NCBI RefSeq assembly: GCF_003675325.1
Contig: NZ_CP033073.1
Location: forward strand, 3,782,001 to 3,846,000
From: Streptomyces dangxiongensis
GTDB lineage: Bacteria > Actinomycetota > Actinomycetes > Streptomycetales > Streptomycetaceae
Length of the DNA stretch: 64,000 nt
Direction of reading: 5' to 3'
The number at the start of each line of letters is the position of its first letter. Position 1 is the stretch's first letter. This document shows positions 33,707-42,872 of this stretch, piece after piece. The notes beneath the pieces are model-generated. The model was not told the origin of the DNA, ran no database searches, and saw only the letters and a list, made by a program, of their open reading frames with translations. The translations under genes were made by a program, and so were the position numbers.

Positions 33707-34459
33707 TCACGGCCGTACGGCGTGGATCACGTAGTTCAGGCCGTCGCCGCCCGAGGCGGGCGGCTCATGGACGGCCGGGTCCAGGCCCATCGTGCGCAGC
33801 AGGCGGCACACCTCGGCCACCCGGCCGCCGACGTCCTGGACGTCGATGAACACCGATCGCAGCAGCGGCCACAGCCGTTCCTCGACGCCGCGCAGCACGG
33901 CCAGTTCGGAGCCGACGGCGTCGATCTTCAACAGGTCGACGGACCGTCCGCCGTCGAGGTAGGGGGTGAGCCGGTCGACGCGCACGGAGACCCGGCGCCC
34001 CCGGAACATCCGCTCCACGACCCGCGGCGGGAAGCTGCGGCCGAGCAGCTCGCGGAGCTGTCCCTGGTCCTGCGGGAACAGGGTGGAGCTGCTGGGCAGC
34101 AGCGGGTAGTACGTGAACTCCACGCCGTCCCGGTCCTCGGCGCCCAGGGCCCGCTCGTGCACGGCCACCCGGTCCAGGGCGAACCGGCCGGCGTTCGCAC
34201 GCAGTGCCGCGACGAGATCCGGGAGCGGCTCGAAGGCCAGCACCTCGGCCTTCGGCCGCCGCTGCTTCACGAACAGCGTGAACAGTCCGATGTTGGCGCC
34301 GACATCGATGACGAACGGCTCCTCGGGCAGGTCCACCCGGGCATAGGTGCCGCCCTCGAAGATCTCCCGGTACAGGAACCGGGCGTCCAGCGAGCTGGCG
34401 GAATGGACGTGGAAGCCGTCCGCGACCTCCGTCAGCCGCGGCGGTGTCGGCGCGCCCAC
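33707..34459 (-). CDS. FkbM-family SAM methyltransferase
   Basis: 250 residues from a GTG at 34459, six bases after the ACP stop and probably translationally coupled (no strong ribosome site). SAM motif I reads FVIDVGANIGLFTLF, followed by VLAFEPLPD; the family motif VDLLKIDAVGSELAVLRG is present, where most members have K-I-D-V-E-G. It should O-methylate a hydroxyl of the pathway intermediate, possibly while it is ACP-bound, given its position behind the carrier gene. Confidence 0.88.
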   Translation of the reverse strand: MGAPTPPRLTEVADGFHVHSASSLDARFLYREIFEGGTYARVDLPEEPFVIDVGANIGLFTLFVKQRRPKAEVLAFEPLPDLVAALRANAGRFALDRVAVHERALGAEDRDGVEFTYYPLLPSSSTLFPQDQGQLRELLGRSFPPRVVERMFRGRRVSVRVDRLTPYLDGGRSVDLLKIDAVGSELAVLRGVEERLWPLLRSVFIDVQDVGGRVAEVCRLLRTMGLDPAVHEPPASGGDGLNYVIHAVRP

Positions 34460-34465
34460 GAAGCG

Positions 34466-34717
34466 TCAGCCGAGCCGCTCGACGACATACTCCGCGAGAC
34501 GGTCCTCGGAGGTGAGGGTGTCCTCGGTCAGGTCCTCGTCCTCGAAAGTGACACCGAACCGCTCTTCCAGCAGCAGCAGGAACTCCAGCGCGTCGAGCGA
34601 CGTGAAGCCGTAGGCGTCGAGGAAGTTCTGGCTGTTCTCGTTGACCGTGCGGCCGCTGGAGGCGGCGAACTCCTTGGCGATCTGGTGTATCTCCTGGAGC
34701 ACTTCGTCGCGGTTCAC
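34466..34717 (-). CDS. Acyl carrier protein (aminobenzoate carrier candidate)
   Basis: 83 residues. The GTG at 34717 has GGAAAGG six bases upstream; an ATG five codons earlier is less well placed. The carrier motif is FLDAYGFTSLDALEFLLLLEERFGV, with the phosphopantetheine Ser in F-T-S-L-D, and the C-terminal half is acidic (FEDEDLTEDTL). It is the best candidate for holding AHBA after activation by the ligase, equivalent to MmcB in mitomycin, for glycosylation by the GT2 protein. Confidence 0.87.
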   Translation of the reverse strand: MNRDEVLQEIHQIAKEFAASSGRTVNENSQNFLDAYGFTSLDALEFLLLLEERFGVTFEDEDLTEDTLTSEDRLAEYVVERLG

Positions 34718-34752
34718 AGGTGCCCTTTCCATCGGTCTGGTCGGATGACAAT

Positions 34753-35961
34753 CTAGTCGGCGGTCCGTGGGGTGTCCACCAACTCCCTTACGGCTTCCTC
34801 GGGTTTAGCGGTGTCATGACCCAGGAGCGCTTTGAGGGAACGGTGATGATGCTGGAGCGCCAGTTCGTTGCGCCCGAAAACGAAGTGCGTATTGGCGCCG
34901 GACCCGAGAGCCGCCTGAACCTGCGCGCCCGTACGGTAATCCTCCTCGAGAACACCACGGCGCAGCAGTTCGCTGAACTCGGCCAGGTAGGCGCGCTCCG
35001 CCTCGCTTTCACAGGGCTCGCGGGTCAGCACCGTCTGAATGGTGCGGCTCTGCCCGGGGGTGGGCCCGGGGAGTATCTGCGAAACGACGGCGTGCCCGTC
35101 CCAGGTGCCGGCGATCGACACGTTCGGGAAGAACGTGTACACCGTCCCGCAGTGCGCGGCGGGGTCCCATTCACTCTCCGGCACGTCCCGCAGTGACGCG
35201 AGCGACTTGGACGGATACAGAATGCGCTGGTGCGGTCCGAAGGCGTCGACCACCATCAGGTTCGACGTGTTGGTGGGCGCGAACGTCGTCCGGTGCAGCG
35301 CCTGCACGTGGTAGTTCTCCAGGTAGCCGTCGTAGGCCACCTTCCAGCCCGGCCCAGGAAGTTCACGCTGTTCGTACACGTGCCAGGCGGCGAGGTCCAG
35401 CCGCGCCAGCTCGGTGCCGTACTCCTCGCCGAGCCAGGCGTCCAGGTCGATCGGCTCGGCGCCGGTCAGCCGCACCCACACGAACCCGTGCCGCTCCGCG
35501 GCCGGCAGCGGGCGCAGCCCGAAGTCGCCGGCCTCGACGTCGCCGAAGGTGTGCGGGCGGTGGACGGCGACGAGCGCGCCCCGGTCGTCGTAGACCCAGG
35601 CGTGGTAGGGACAGCGGAAGCGGTGGCGGGTGCCCGTGCCGGCCGGGCAGAGCTGCGCGCCGCGGTGCCGGCAGACGTTGAGGAAGGCCCGTACGAGGCC
35701 GTCGCGGCCCCGGGACAGCAGGAGCGGCACGCCCAGCATGTCCACGGCCTTGTAGTCGCCCGGGCGGGGCAGTTCGGCCGTCAGCGCGGCCATCAGCGGG
35801 ACGCGTTTGAAGACGCGGTCGATCTCCTCGTGCCAGAGTCCGGCGTCCAGGTAGTCCGAGACCGGGACGCGCAGGATGTCGTGCGCCTGGTCCGTGGTGC
35901 CCTGCTCCAGGTGGATCAGCGCCCGCTGTGCGAGGGCCACGGCCTGTGCGCGCTCGATCAT
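34753..35961 (-). CDS. Rieske non-heme iron oxygenase, alpha subunit
   Basis: 402 residues, ATG at 35961 with a weak ribosome site. The Rieske cluster is CRHRGAQLCPAG... with C-x-H at NVCRHRG and C-x2-H at FRCPYHAWVYD. The catalytic iron site is YLENYHVQALH with the bridging Asp in AYDGYLEN. It belongs to the aromatic-ring-hydroxylating / choline-monooxygenase-like class and needs an outside reductase; none is encoded here. It could hydroxylate the aromatic ring or the sugar-derived carbon. Confidence 0.9.
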   Translation of the reverse strand: MIERAQAVALAQRALIHLEQGTTDQAHDILRVPVSDYLDAGLWHEEIDRVFKRVPLMAALTAELPRPGDYKAVDMLGVPLLLSRGRDGLVRAFLNVCRHRGAQLCPAGTGTRHRFRCPYHAWVYDDRGALVAVHRPHTFGDVEAGDFGLRPLPAAERHGFVWVRLTGAEPIDLDAWLGEEYGTELARLDLAAWHVYEQRELPGPGWKVAYDGYLENYHVQALHRTTFAPTNTSNLMVVDAFGPHQRILYPSKSLASLRDVPESEWDPAAHCGTVYTFFPNVSIAGTWDGHAVVSQILPGPTPGQSRTIQTVLTREPCESEAERAYLAEFSELLRRGVLEEDYRTGAQVQAALGSGANTHFVFGRNELALQHHHRSLKALLGHDTAKPEEAVRELVDTPRTAD

Positions 35962-36111
35962 GGACCCATGCTCGCACGAAGGTCTCCGCCTGTCAGCGGG
36001 CCGTGGACGGCCGACCGAAAAGCGGTTCGCGCGGGACGAGCCGTACGCACCACGGAGCGTGCCTGTTCCGCACGGGTCGGCCCGGTGCCGTCGGGTGGGA
36101 CACGGCCACCC

Positions 36112-37215
36112 TCAGGCGGGGTCCGGCCGGGCCCCGGCGGTGGGTTCGGGGCCGGTGGGCATGGCGGCGAGGGCGGAGCGGACCACCGACTCCGGTACGG
36201 AGTGCACCAGTTCGGCGCCGTCCGGCCCGTCGAGGACGAACGTCAGCGCACCGTCCGCGGTGTCCAGGCCCTTCTTGTCCCGCCGCATCAGCGAGACGAG
36301 CGTCTGCGCGCAGACCCCGGACGGCAGCCAGGTCGGCAGGCCGAAGTGCGCCACGATCTCCTGGTGTTCGGCCACCCGCCGGTCGTCGACGCGGCCCAGC
36401 GCCCCGGCCAGGCGGCCGGCGAAGACGGTGCCGGCGGCGACCGCCTCGCCGTGCCGCCAGGCGTAGTCCGTGGCCCGCTCGATCGCGTGGCCCAGCGTGT
36501 GACCGTAGTTGAGGATGTGCCGCAGCCCCTGGTCACGTTCGTCCCGGGCGACGACGGCGGCCTTCAGGGCCACGCCGGCCGCGATCTGCTCGTGCAGCGG
36601 CAGTCCACGCAGGTCGCCCGCGCCGATGAAGGCGCACCGGGCGATCTCGCCGTAGCCGGAGAGCATGTCGCGGGGCGACAGGGTGGCGAGGTGGTCCGTG
36701 TCGCACAGGACGGCGGCGGGCTGCCAGTAGGTGCCGACCAGGTTCTTGCCCTCGGGAAGGTTGACCGCGGTCTTGCCGCCGACGCTCGCGTCGACCTGGG
36801 CGAGCAGGGTGGTCGGCACGTGGATCACGGGGACGCCCCGGTGGTACAGGGCCGCCGCCAGGCCCACCGTGTCGGTCACCGTACCGCCGCCGACCGCGAC
36901 CACCGCGTCCGAGCGGGTCAGCCCGAACCGTACGAAGGCCCGGCAGTACTCCTCCACCGTGGCGAGGGTCTTGTCCCTCTCCCCGTCCCGGGCCCGTACG
37001 ACGTGGCAGGGCACCCCGGGATCGGGCAGGTCCGCGTCGGGCAGGGCCGTCACCACCACCACGCGCCGCGCCCCGAGGTCCCGCACGACCGAGGGCAGCA
37101 GCCGGCGGGCTCCGGGGCCGATGTGCACCGCGTAGCCGTGGTCCCGCAGCGCCACCTCGATACGGCGTATGTCCCCCGCCGCGCCCGAATTCGCTGTCCC
37201 GGACGGTGTGTTCAT
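36112..37215 (-). CDS. 3-dehydroquinate-synthase-like enzyme (amino-DHQ synthase candidate, RifG-type)
   Basis: 367 residues. The ATG at 37215 follows GGGGGAT. It has the sugar-phosphate cyclase fold: AVGGGTVTDTVGLAAALYHRG, HVPTTLLAQVDASVGGKTAVN, KNLVGTYWQP, GYGEIARCAFI, ILNYGHTLGHAIE (zinc His) and WRHGEAVAAG (zinc His). The Lys of the usual G-x-x-E-x-x-K segment is Arg here. In AHBA clusters this enzyme cyclises 3,4-dideoxy-4-amino-DAHP to amino-DHQ. It heads the long minus-strand operon and diverges from the radical SAM gene at 37417. Confidence 0.88.
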   Translation of the reverse strand: MNTPSGTANSGAAGDIRRIEVALRDHGYAVHIGPGARRLLPSVVRDLGARRVVVVTALPDADLPDPGVPCHVVRARDGERDKTLATVEEYCRAFVRFGLTRSDAVVAVGGGTVTDTVGLAAALYHRGVPVIHVPTTLLAQVDASVGGKTAVNLPEGKNLVGTYWQPAAVLCDTDHLATLSPRDMLSGYGEIARCAFIGAGDLRGLPLHEQIAAGVALKAAVVARDERDQGLRHILNYGHTLGHAIERATDYAWRHGEAVAAGTVFAGRLAGALGRVDDRRVAEHQEIVAHFGLPTWLPSGVCAQTLVSLMRRDKKGLDTADGALTFVLDGPDGAELVHSVPESVVRSALAAMPTGPEPTAGARPDPA

Positions 37216-37416
37216 CGTGATCCCCCGGCTCTCCCGCGTCGGGCGCACATGCTAACCCGCTGGTCCCGCGCGGCCGGTGGGCCACTGGTGCGGCCGTTGC
37301 GGTCCGGTTAGGGTTGCGGCACGCCGTCCCGTGGCCACCGACGCAGGCAGGAACCGCGTGCGACCCGATCGCCTGCCGGAGCGCACTCGTCCACCGCACC
37401 TTCTCCGGGGAATCTC

Positions 37417-38610
37417 ATGCGCCTTAAGGAAAAGTTCCGCGCCGCGATGACCGCCATGGCGGCAGACGGCGACCGCCTGCCCTTCCTGGTGAACGACATG
37501 GTGATCGAGGAGCAGCTCTGCCATATGCGCTGCTCCTACTGCCTCACCGAGGAATACAACCTCCTCATGAACGTCCCGGACGCCCGGCTCCGGCTCACCA
37601 CCGACCGGCGCCAGGACTGGCACGAGATACTCGACCTCTACCACGAACACGTGGACGCCCCCATTCTGCGGCTTTCCGGCGGTGAGTTCTTCTGGCTGAA
37701 GGGATCGACGGAATTCGTCGAGGAGGCGAGCCGCCGCTACGAGACGGTCCAGGTCATCACCAACGGCGTTTTCCTGAACGAGCGGCGCGTCGAGGCGCTG
37801 GCCGCCCTGGGCAACGTACAGCTCAACATCTCGCTGGACGGCCACACGCTGGAACTGAACCGGCATCGGCTGCCGCCCAAACAGGCCAAGCTGCACGACG
37901 TCATCATGCGCGGCCTCGACACCGCCGCGAAGGCCGGACTGAAGATCGACATCCAGTCCGTCCTCACCGACGCCAACTACCACGGGCAGCTTCAGTTCGC
38001 CGAGTTCCTGCGGGACCGGTACGCCGGCCGGGCCACCCTCTACTTCTTCCCGGTCCGCGGCGAGACCGCCGAGCGGATGGGCCCGCCGGCCGGCGACCAC
38101 CTGGTGCCCCTGGTCGAGCGGTACGACGAGTTCAGCTCCGTGCTGCCGCCGCGGGCCTATGTCGAGCACATGGCCGACCAGCTACGCACCAACGTGCGCA
38201 CCATGGGCTGCTTCGTCACCGCGACGATGGCCCAGTTGTTCGGCCAGGGCGAGGTGTCGGCCTGCCCGCACGCCTGGGTCAAGCCGATGGGCAACCTGGC
38301 GGAGAACCGTACGCTCCTGCTCGATCAGTACGGCTCCCACCAGCACTACGACCTGTTCATGCACGACCGGCCGCGCTTCGCCTTCTGCAAGACGTGCGCG
38401 ACGCCGTCGGACGTGATCAACCTCTACTTCCTGGACCGTGTCACCGACGAGGAGATCGGCCGCACCCACCTGTACTCGGGCGAGCGCTCACAGGCCCGGC
38501 TGCGCATGATGAAGCAGGCGTTCCGGCCCGTGATCAGCGGCGACGGCGGCCCGGAGGCGGGCGCGGCCCGTCAGACGGTCAGCCCCTCCACGCACACCGA
38601 GACGGCGTAG
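37417..38610 (+). CDS. Radical SAM enzyme
   Basis: 397 residues. The ATG at 37417 follows GGGGA. The [4Fe-4S] motif is CHMRCSYC (C-x3-C-x2-C), followed by LRLSGGEFFWL (the G-G-E SAM-amine motif) and NISLDGHTLELNRHRLPP. The C-terminal part has further cysteines (MGCFVTATMAQLF, VSACPHAW, FAFCKTCATP), consistent with a SPASM/twitch-type auxiliary cluster. It likely does a hydrogen-abstraction step such as dehydrogenation, epimerisation or C-C bond formation. A TTAGGG element near 37309 could be its -10 box. Its last 40 bases overlap the convergent oxidoreductase gene. Confidence 0.88.
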   Translation: MRLKEKFRAAMTAMAADGDRLPFLVNDMVIEEQLCHMRCSYCLTEEYNLLMNVPDARLRLTTDRRQDWHEILDLYHEHVDAPILRLSGGEFFWLKGSTEFVEEASRRYETVQVITNGVFLNERRVEALAALGNVQLNISLDGHTLELNRHRLPPKQAKLHDVIMRGLDTAAKAGLKIDIQSVLTDANYHGQLQFAEFLRDRYAGRATLYFFPVRGETAERMGPPAGDHLVPLVERYDEFSSVLPPRAYVEHMADQLRTNVRTMGCFVTATMAQLFGQGEVSACPHAWVKPMGNLAENRTLLLDQYGSHQHYDLFMHDRPRFAFCKTCATPSDVINLYFLDRVTDEEIGRTHLYSGERSQARLRMMKQAFRPVISGDGGPEAGAARQTVSPSTHTETA

Positions 38611-39521
38611 AGCCGCGCGATCAGCTCCTGCACCGCCAGCGCCTCGGCGGCCGGTACCGTCCGGCCGCCGGCCCGGCCCGTGACCGCGTCCAGGAAGCCG
38701 CGGATCGCGGCCAGCTCCGGCTGCCGTTCGCTCGCCGTGACCACTCCGGCGGCGCCGCGGACCTCCCCCCGCTTCAGGTCGAGCACCACGCTCTCCCCGT
38801 CGGCGCCGACCGCCTCGACACCCAGCCCGAGGGTCCGGCTCGCCCGGTCGATCCGCACGGTCGCCGGCCCCGCGGGCAGCTTCACCTCGGCGACCACCCG
38901 CTCCTCCGCGCCCTGCCGGTCCACCCGGCAGCCGACCGCCTCCGCCGGCCCGCCGAACACCGCGCCCAGCAGGTCCAGCGCGTGCGCGCCGAGGTCCAGC
39001 AGCGCCCCGCCACCGGCCCGTCGCGGGTCGCCGTACCAGTTCGTCACCGGACGCCACAGGCGCTGACCGGCCGTGGTGAAGGTCAGGGTGACCTCGTGCA
39101 GGTCGCCGGGGAGCGCGTCGCGGAAGACCGGCACCAGCTCGTGGAAGCGGTAGGGCAGGTTGACCGACAGCCGGCCGGCGAAATCGGCCGCGGCCAGCCG
39201 CCGGGCCTCGTCGAGGTCCGCGGCGAGCGGCTTCTCGCACAGGACGTGGGCCCCGGCGGCCAGGGCGGCCAGCACCGGCCCGGTGTGCGCGTCGTTCGGG
39301 GTGCACACGGCGACCACGTCGGGCCGGCCCGCGCCGAGGAACTCCGTCAGGTCGGTGGTGACCAGCACCCCGTCGGCGGCCGGACCGAGCACCTTGCGGG
39401 CGCCGGCCTCGTCCGCGTCGCACACGGCCACCAGCTCGACGTCCTCGTGCCGGGTCACCTCGGGCAGGTGGAACCGCTGGAAGACCCGGCCGCAGCCGAC
39501 CACACCGTAACGCAGGGTCAT
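38571..39521 (-). CDS. Gfo/Idh/MocA oxidoreductase (second)
   Basis: 316 residues, ATG at 39521 overlapping the stop of the second radical SAM gene (ATGA). It begins with the Rossmann motif LRYGVVGCGRVFQRFHLPEV, has the E-K-P motif in HVLCEKPLAAD, and shows GGGALLDLGAHALDLLG. It is an NAD(P)-dependent sugar or cyclitol oxidoreductase acting on an unknown intermediate. Its 3' end overlaps the convergent radical SAM gene by 40 bp, so the two transcripts collide there. Confidence 0.87.
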   Translation of the reverse strand: MTLRYGVVGCGRVFQRFHLPEVTRHEDVELVAVCDADEAGARKVLGPAADGVLVTTDLTEFLGAGRPDVVAVCTPNDAHTGPVLAALAAGAHVLCEKPLAADLDEARRLAAADFAGRLSVNLPYRFHELVPVFRDALPGDLHEVTLTFTTAGQRLWRPVTNWYGDPRRAGGGALLDLGAHALDLLGAVFGGPAEAVGCRVDRQGAEERVVAEVKLPAGPATVRIDRASRTLGLGVEAVGADGESVVLDLKRGEVRGAAGVVTASERQPELAAIRGFLDAVTGRAGGRTVPAAEALAVQELIARLYAVSVCVEGLTV

Positions 39522-41272
39522 CGCGCGGCCCCCGCTCCGACGGTCTCCGGCGCGCGGACGGCGTCCACGCGGCCCTTGAACTCGGCGAACGGCACTCCCA
39601 GGTGCTCGCCGTCGTACTCCGCCACGACCGCGCGCAGCTCCGCGTCGAGGCGCTCGGCGAGATCCGGCGGGTCCGTCTCCGCCAGCACCAGACCGAAGTT
39701 GACGAACGTCAGGAACAGCTCGGGCAGTCCGTTGCGCCAGGCCCGCAGCCGGCTCAGCAGGGCACGCGGGCCGTCCTCGGCGGTGGCCGCCGGCGTGCCG
39801 CGCAGCCGGCGGGCGGCCACGGCGAGGTCCTGGGCGAGGAAGGGAAGGACGTTCTCCTTCCAGTCGCTGATCTCCTCGCCGATCGCGCTCCACGCCCCCC
39901 ACAGCGCCTCCACCCGTGGGTCGGGCACGCGGTAGTCACGGCGGGCCGTGCGCAGGATGTCGAAGGCGTCGCCCTCCTTGCCGGCGATGTCCGCCGGGGC
40001 CAGCGGCTCCTCGATCCGGTCGTACATCTCCGTGCCGCGCAGGGCGATGGCGCGGTTGACGAGGAAGAACGGGTTGTCGGTCTCGTGGATGCGGGCCGCC
40101 ACGATGAAGCCCAGGTTCTCCCACAGTTCGTCCAGGGAGGTCTTGGGCTCGATCATGATCCAGCCGGGGTCGAGGCCGAGGCCCTCGCGCTTGAACATCC
40201 GGGCCGCGTCGAGGTTGTACGCGACGGTCGTGCCTTTCTTGAACCGCCGCAGCATGCCGGGCGATCCCGACTCGATGCCCAGCAGCGCCGAGGCGAGCCC
40301 GGCCCGGCGCAGCAGTCCGAGCGCCTCGTGGTCGATCAGTCCGGAGTCCACCCGGAACTCGCAGTGGAACTGGAACTTCAGCCCGCGCCGCAGCACTTCC
40401 TCGGCGAACTCCACGGCGTGCGCGAAGCCGTCGCTGAACGCGCCGCCGAAGTTGTCGTCGTTGAACCAGATGAAGCGGGTGCCGAACTCCCGTTGCAGGT
40501 ACTCGATCTCGTCGACCACGTCACCGGGCGGGCGCAGCCGCCAGAAGCCGTCGACGACTCCGGGCTGGCGCGGGGCGTAGCAGAAGGTGCACTTGGCGTG
40601 GCAGCCGCGGCTGGTGAACGTGGAGGCCACGGGGGTCGCGATACCGGCCGCCCGGTGGGTCTCAAGGACGTCCCGGGCCGGCCAGACCAGGTGGGCGAGG
40701 TCCGGCAGGACCGGCATGCCGCTGGTGCGTACCCGGTCGCCGTCGCGGTAGTAGATCCCGGGTGTCTCGCGCCAGTCGGTGCCCGCCGTCAGCCGGTCCA
40801 CCAGGCCGACGACCGTCAGCTCGCCCTCACCGAAGGCGACACAGTCGGCCTCGGGCACCCGCTCGGCGATGAGCTTGGCGTTGTAGGTGCAGAAGGCGCC
40901 GCCGATGGCTATGAACACGCCGGGGTCGGCGGCGCGGGCGCACCTGATGAGCCGGATGGCGTCGATGATGTGCAGGTCGTACATGATGCTGATGCCCACG
41001 AAGCGGGGTTTCTCGCGGCGGATCAGCTCGATGACCGCCTCGTCGCTGGGCGCGCGGCCGTGCAGGTTCAGCGAGGTGACGGTGTGTCCGGCGTGTCGCA
41101 GGTACCCCGTGATGCAGGCGAGCCCCAGGTTCTCCCGCACCTTCTCGTAGAAGGCGCGCAGGGCCGGGTCCAGCCGGACGTACTCCTCGTCGGTGATCGC
41201 CACGTTCTGGTTGTTCAGACTGGCACTGCCTGTGTTGATCTCCCGCGGAGTCAACAGAACGACATCGGTCAT
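39518..41272 (-). CDS. B12-binding-type radical SAM enzyme
   Basis: 584 residues, ATG at 41272. Residues 45-160 look like a cobalamin-binding domain (VRENLGLACITGYLRHAGH, FVGISIMYDLHIIDAIRLI), though the usual D-x-H-x-x-G base is not obvious. The radical SAM core follows with SRGCHAKCTFCYAP (C-x3-C-x2-C), then WFNDDNFGGAF. The last 200 residues are helical and of unknown role. The class includes C-methyltransferases and ring-contracting or cyclising enzymes. In pactamycin- and mitomycin-type pathways, radical SAM chemistry builds or methylates the carbocyclic core. Confidence 0.87.
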   Translation of the reverse strand: MTDVVLLTPREINTGSASLNNQNVAITDEEYVRLDPALRAFYEKVRENLGLACITGYLRHAGHTVTSLNLHGRAPSDEAVIELIRREKPRFVGISIMYDLHIIDAIRLIRCARAADPGVFIAIGGAFCTYNAKLIAERVPEADCVAFGEGELTVVGLVDRLTAGTDWRETPGIYYRDGDRVRTSGMPVLPDLAHLVWPARDVLETHRAAGIATPVASTFTSRGCHAKCTFCYAPRQPGVVDGFWRLRPPGDVVDEIEYLQREFGTRFIWFNDDNFGGAFSDGFAHAVEFAEEVLRRGLKFQFHCEFRVDSGLIDHEALGLLRRAGLASALLGIESGSPGMLRRFKKGTTVAYNLDAARMFKREGLGLDPGWIMIEPKTSLDELWENLGFIVAARIHETDNPFFLVNRAIALRGTEMYDRIEEPLAPADIAGKEGDAFDILRTARRDYRVPDPRVEALWGAWSAIGEEISDWKENVLPFLAQDLAVAARRLRGTPAATAEDGPRALLSRLRAWRNGLPELFLTFVNFGLVLAETDPPDLAERLDAELRAVVAEYDGEHLGVPFAEFKGRVDAVRAPETVGAGAAR

Positions 41273-41371
41273 CTCGGTCCGGTCCTTCCCCGCGCCTGAG
41301 GCTGGGCAGATGTGGATCGTACACACGTGGCAGCCGCCGCCCCCACCTTCGCACCGCCGGGTGGCGGGCTG

Positions 41372-42118
41372 CTAGTCCGCCCCCAACAGCAGTGCGTGCG
41401 CGTCCTCTTGGGTGATCAGGGGTCGTGCACCGCCGGTCACGCACACGGTCGCGGGATGCCCTTCCTCCACGACGAGGTCCGCCAGCCGCAGGTCCGGCAC
41501 GAGTGCGGGCCGGTCCTGCCACCGCTCGACCCGGGCCGGGCCGCCGGGCGATGACACCTCCAGGCGGCGCAGTGGCAGCCGCAGTCCGGTGCCCAGGGCC
41601 TTGAGCACCGCCTCCTTGCGGGTCCAGTACCGCAGCAGGGCGGCGGTCCGGTCGGCGGGCTCCAGGGCGTGCAGCACGGCGAGTTCGGCCGCGGACAGGA
41701 CGCGTGGCGCCACCAGGTCCACGTCGGGCGGGTCGTCGGCCCGCTCCACGTCCAGCCCGATGTCCGCGCCCCGGCACACGGCCAGGCCCACGGTGGGCCC
41801 GCTGTGGCTGACCGAGAAGCGCAGGCCGTCCGGCGGGTCCGCCGCCGGGTCCAGGGCGGGCTTGCCGTGCGGGCCGCCGCAGCGCGGGCAGACCCGGCGC
41901 AGCGGCACCCGGGCGGCCGGCATGCCGAGGAGGCGGCCGAGCACCAGCCGGCTCAGCGCGCAGCCGACCAGGAACTGCTGCCGGCCCAGCGGGTCGACGG
42001 TCGCCTCGTAGCGGGCGGTCTCCACCGGGTCGAGCAGTCGGCGCAGTCGCGGCCGGTCGCCGGACAGCCGGGCCCACCACACCTGGACGGGCCGCGTGGC
42101 GTCCTGGGCGCCGGTCAC
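41372..42118 (-). CDS. 4'-phosphopantetheinyl transferase (Sfp type)
   Basis: 248 residues, GTG at 42118 overlapping the regulator stop. The Sfp motifs are GLRFSVSHSGP, GADIGLDVERAD and YWTRKEAVLKALGTGL. It transfers phosphopantetheine from CoA to carrier proteins, so it should activate the PCP and the two ACPs of this cluster. A CPRCGG segment (CPRCGGPHGKPAL) replaces the usual C-G-K-P region and is common in actinobacterial members. Confidence 0.93.
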   Translation of the reverse strand: MTGAQDATRPVQVWWARLSGDRPRLRRLLDPVETARYEATVDPLGRQQFLVGCALSRLVLGRLLGMPAARVPLRRVCPRCGGPHGKPALDPAADPPDGLRFSVSHSGPTVGLAVCRGADIGLDVERADDPPDVDLVAPRVLSAAELAVLHALEPADRTAALLRYWTRKEAVLKALGTGLRLPLRRLEVSSPGGPARVERWQDRPALVPDLRLADLVVEEGHPATVCVTGGARPLITQEDAHALLLGAD

Positions 42119-42750
42119 CGGGGGGCGGCGGTCGTGGTGCGCACCTCGCCGACCAGCCGGAACCCCATGTGCGGCACCTTCAGGATCTGGGCGCCCGATC
42201 CGATCTCCCGGAACCGCGCGCGCAGGGCCTCCACCAGGTCGCGGGGGTCCTCACCGGTGAGCCGCAGCAGTTCGGGCCGGGCGACGATGCGCGCGGACCG
42301 GTCGGCGAGCGCGCGCAGGGCCTTCGCCTCCGCCCCGGTCAGCCGCACGGAGGCGGACGGCGTGGCGAGGAGCCCCGAGTCGTCGAGGTCCAGCACCTGG
42401 GTGGCGGTGGGCGCGGCGACGTCCCGCAGATAGGTCAGGAAGGAGCGCAGCCGCTCCTCGCGCAGGGGGGAGGCCATCAGGAAGCTCGACCCCGCCCGTA
42501 CGGCCCGCAGGGTGCCGGCGGCGTCCGGGGCGCTCTGCACCGTGACGACGTAGGCGCCGTCGCGGGTGATCTCCCGCGGGTCGGCGGGCCCGTGTGCGCC
42601 GGTGAACGCGACCAGCAGGTCGTCGCGGCGGTGACCGGCCGGGCCGCCGGCGTCCACGGCCGGTGCCTCCAGGGGGAGTCCCGCCTGCTCGCAGGCCTCC
42701 TCCAGAGCGGAGAGGTCGGCCGGTTCGAGCCCCCAGGACAGTACGTACAT
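42115..42750 (-). CDS. Atypical response-regulator-like transcription factor (winged helix)
   Basis: 211 residues, ATG at 42750 (AAGGG upstream). The C-terminal 90 residues are an OmpR/PhoB winged helix (VRLTGAEAKALRALADRSARI, FREIGSGAQILKVPHMGFRLVGEV). The N-terminal half is receiver-sized, but the acidic pocket and phospho-Asp are not recognisable, so it would not be controlled by an ordinary histidine kinase. Such atypical regulators are common pathway-specific regulators in antibiotic clusters. A 12-bp near-perfect inverted repeat (42780-42809) lies 30 bp ahead of the gene and is a likely target site. Confidence 0.8.
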   Translation of the reverse strand: MYVLSWGLEPADLSALEEACEQAGLPLEAPAVDAGGPAGHRRDDLLVAFTGAHGPADPREITRDGAYVVTVQSAPDAAGTLRAVRAGSSFLMASPLREERLRSFLTYLRDVAAPTATQVLDLDDSGLLATPSASVRLTGAEAKALRALADRSARIVARPELLRLTGEDPRDLVEALRARFREIGSGAQILKVPHMGFRLVGEVRTTTAAPR

Positions 42751-42779
42751 GTGTCAGCCCTTCACCGTGTCCGAGGTCC

Positions 42780-42809
42780 GTCCCGAAGGCCTCGCGAGCC
42801 TTCCGGGAC
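42780..42809. promoter_or_regulatory. Near-perfect inverted repeat in the divergent regulator/deacetylase promoter region
   Basis: GTCCCGAAGGC-CTCGCGA-GCCTTCCGGGAC pairs as arms of 11 and 12 bases with one bulged G. It lies between the divergent starts at 42750 and 42873 and is a good operator candidate for the winged-helix regulator. Confidence 0.55.
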
Positions 42810-42872
42810 CCTTTCCGCCGGGTGTGCTTCTCCCATAGTTCCATGATCGGACGGTGCTTTACACTGCTCGGC

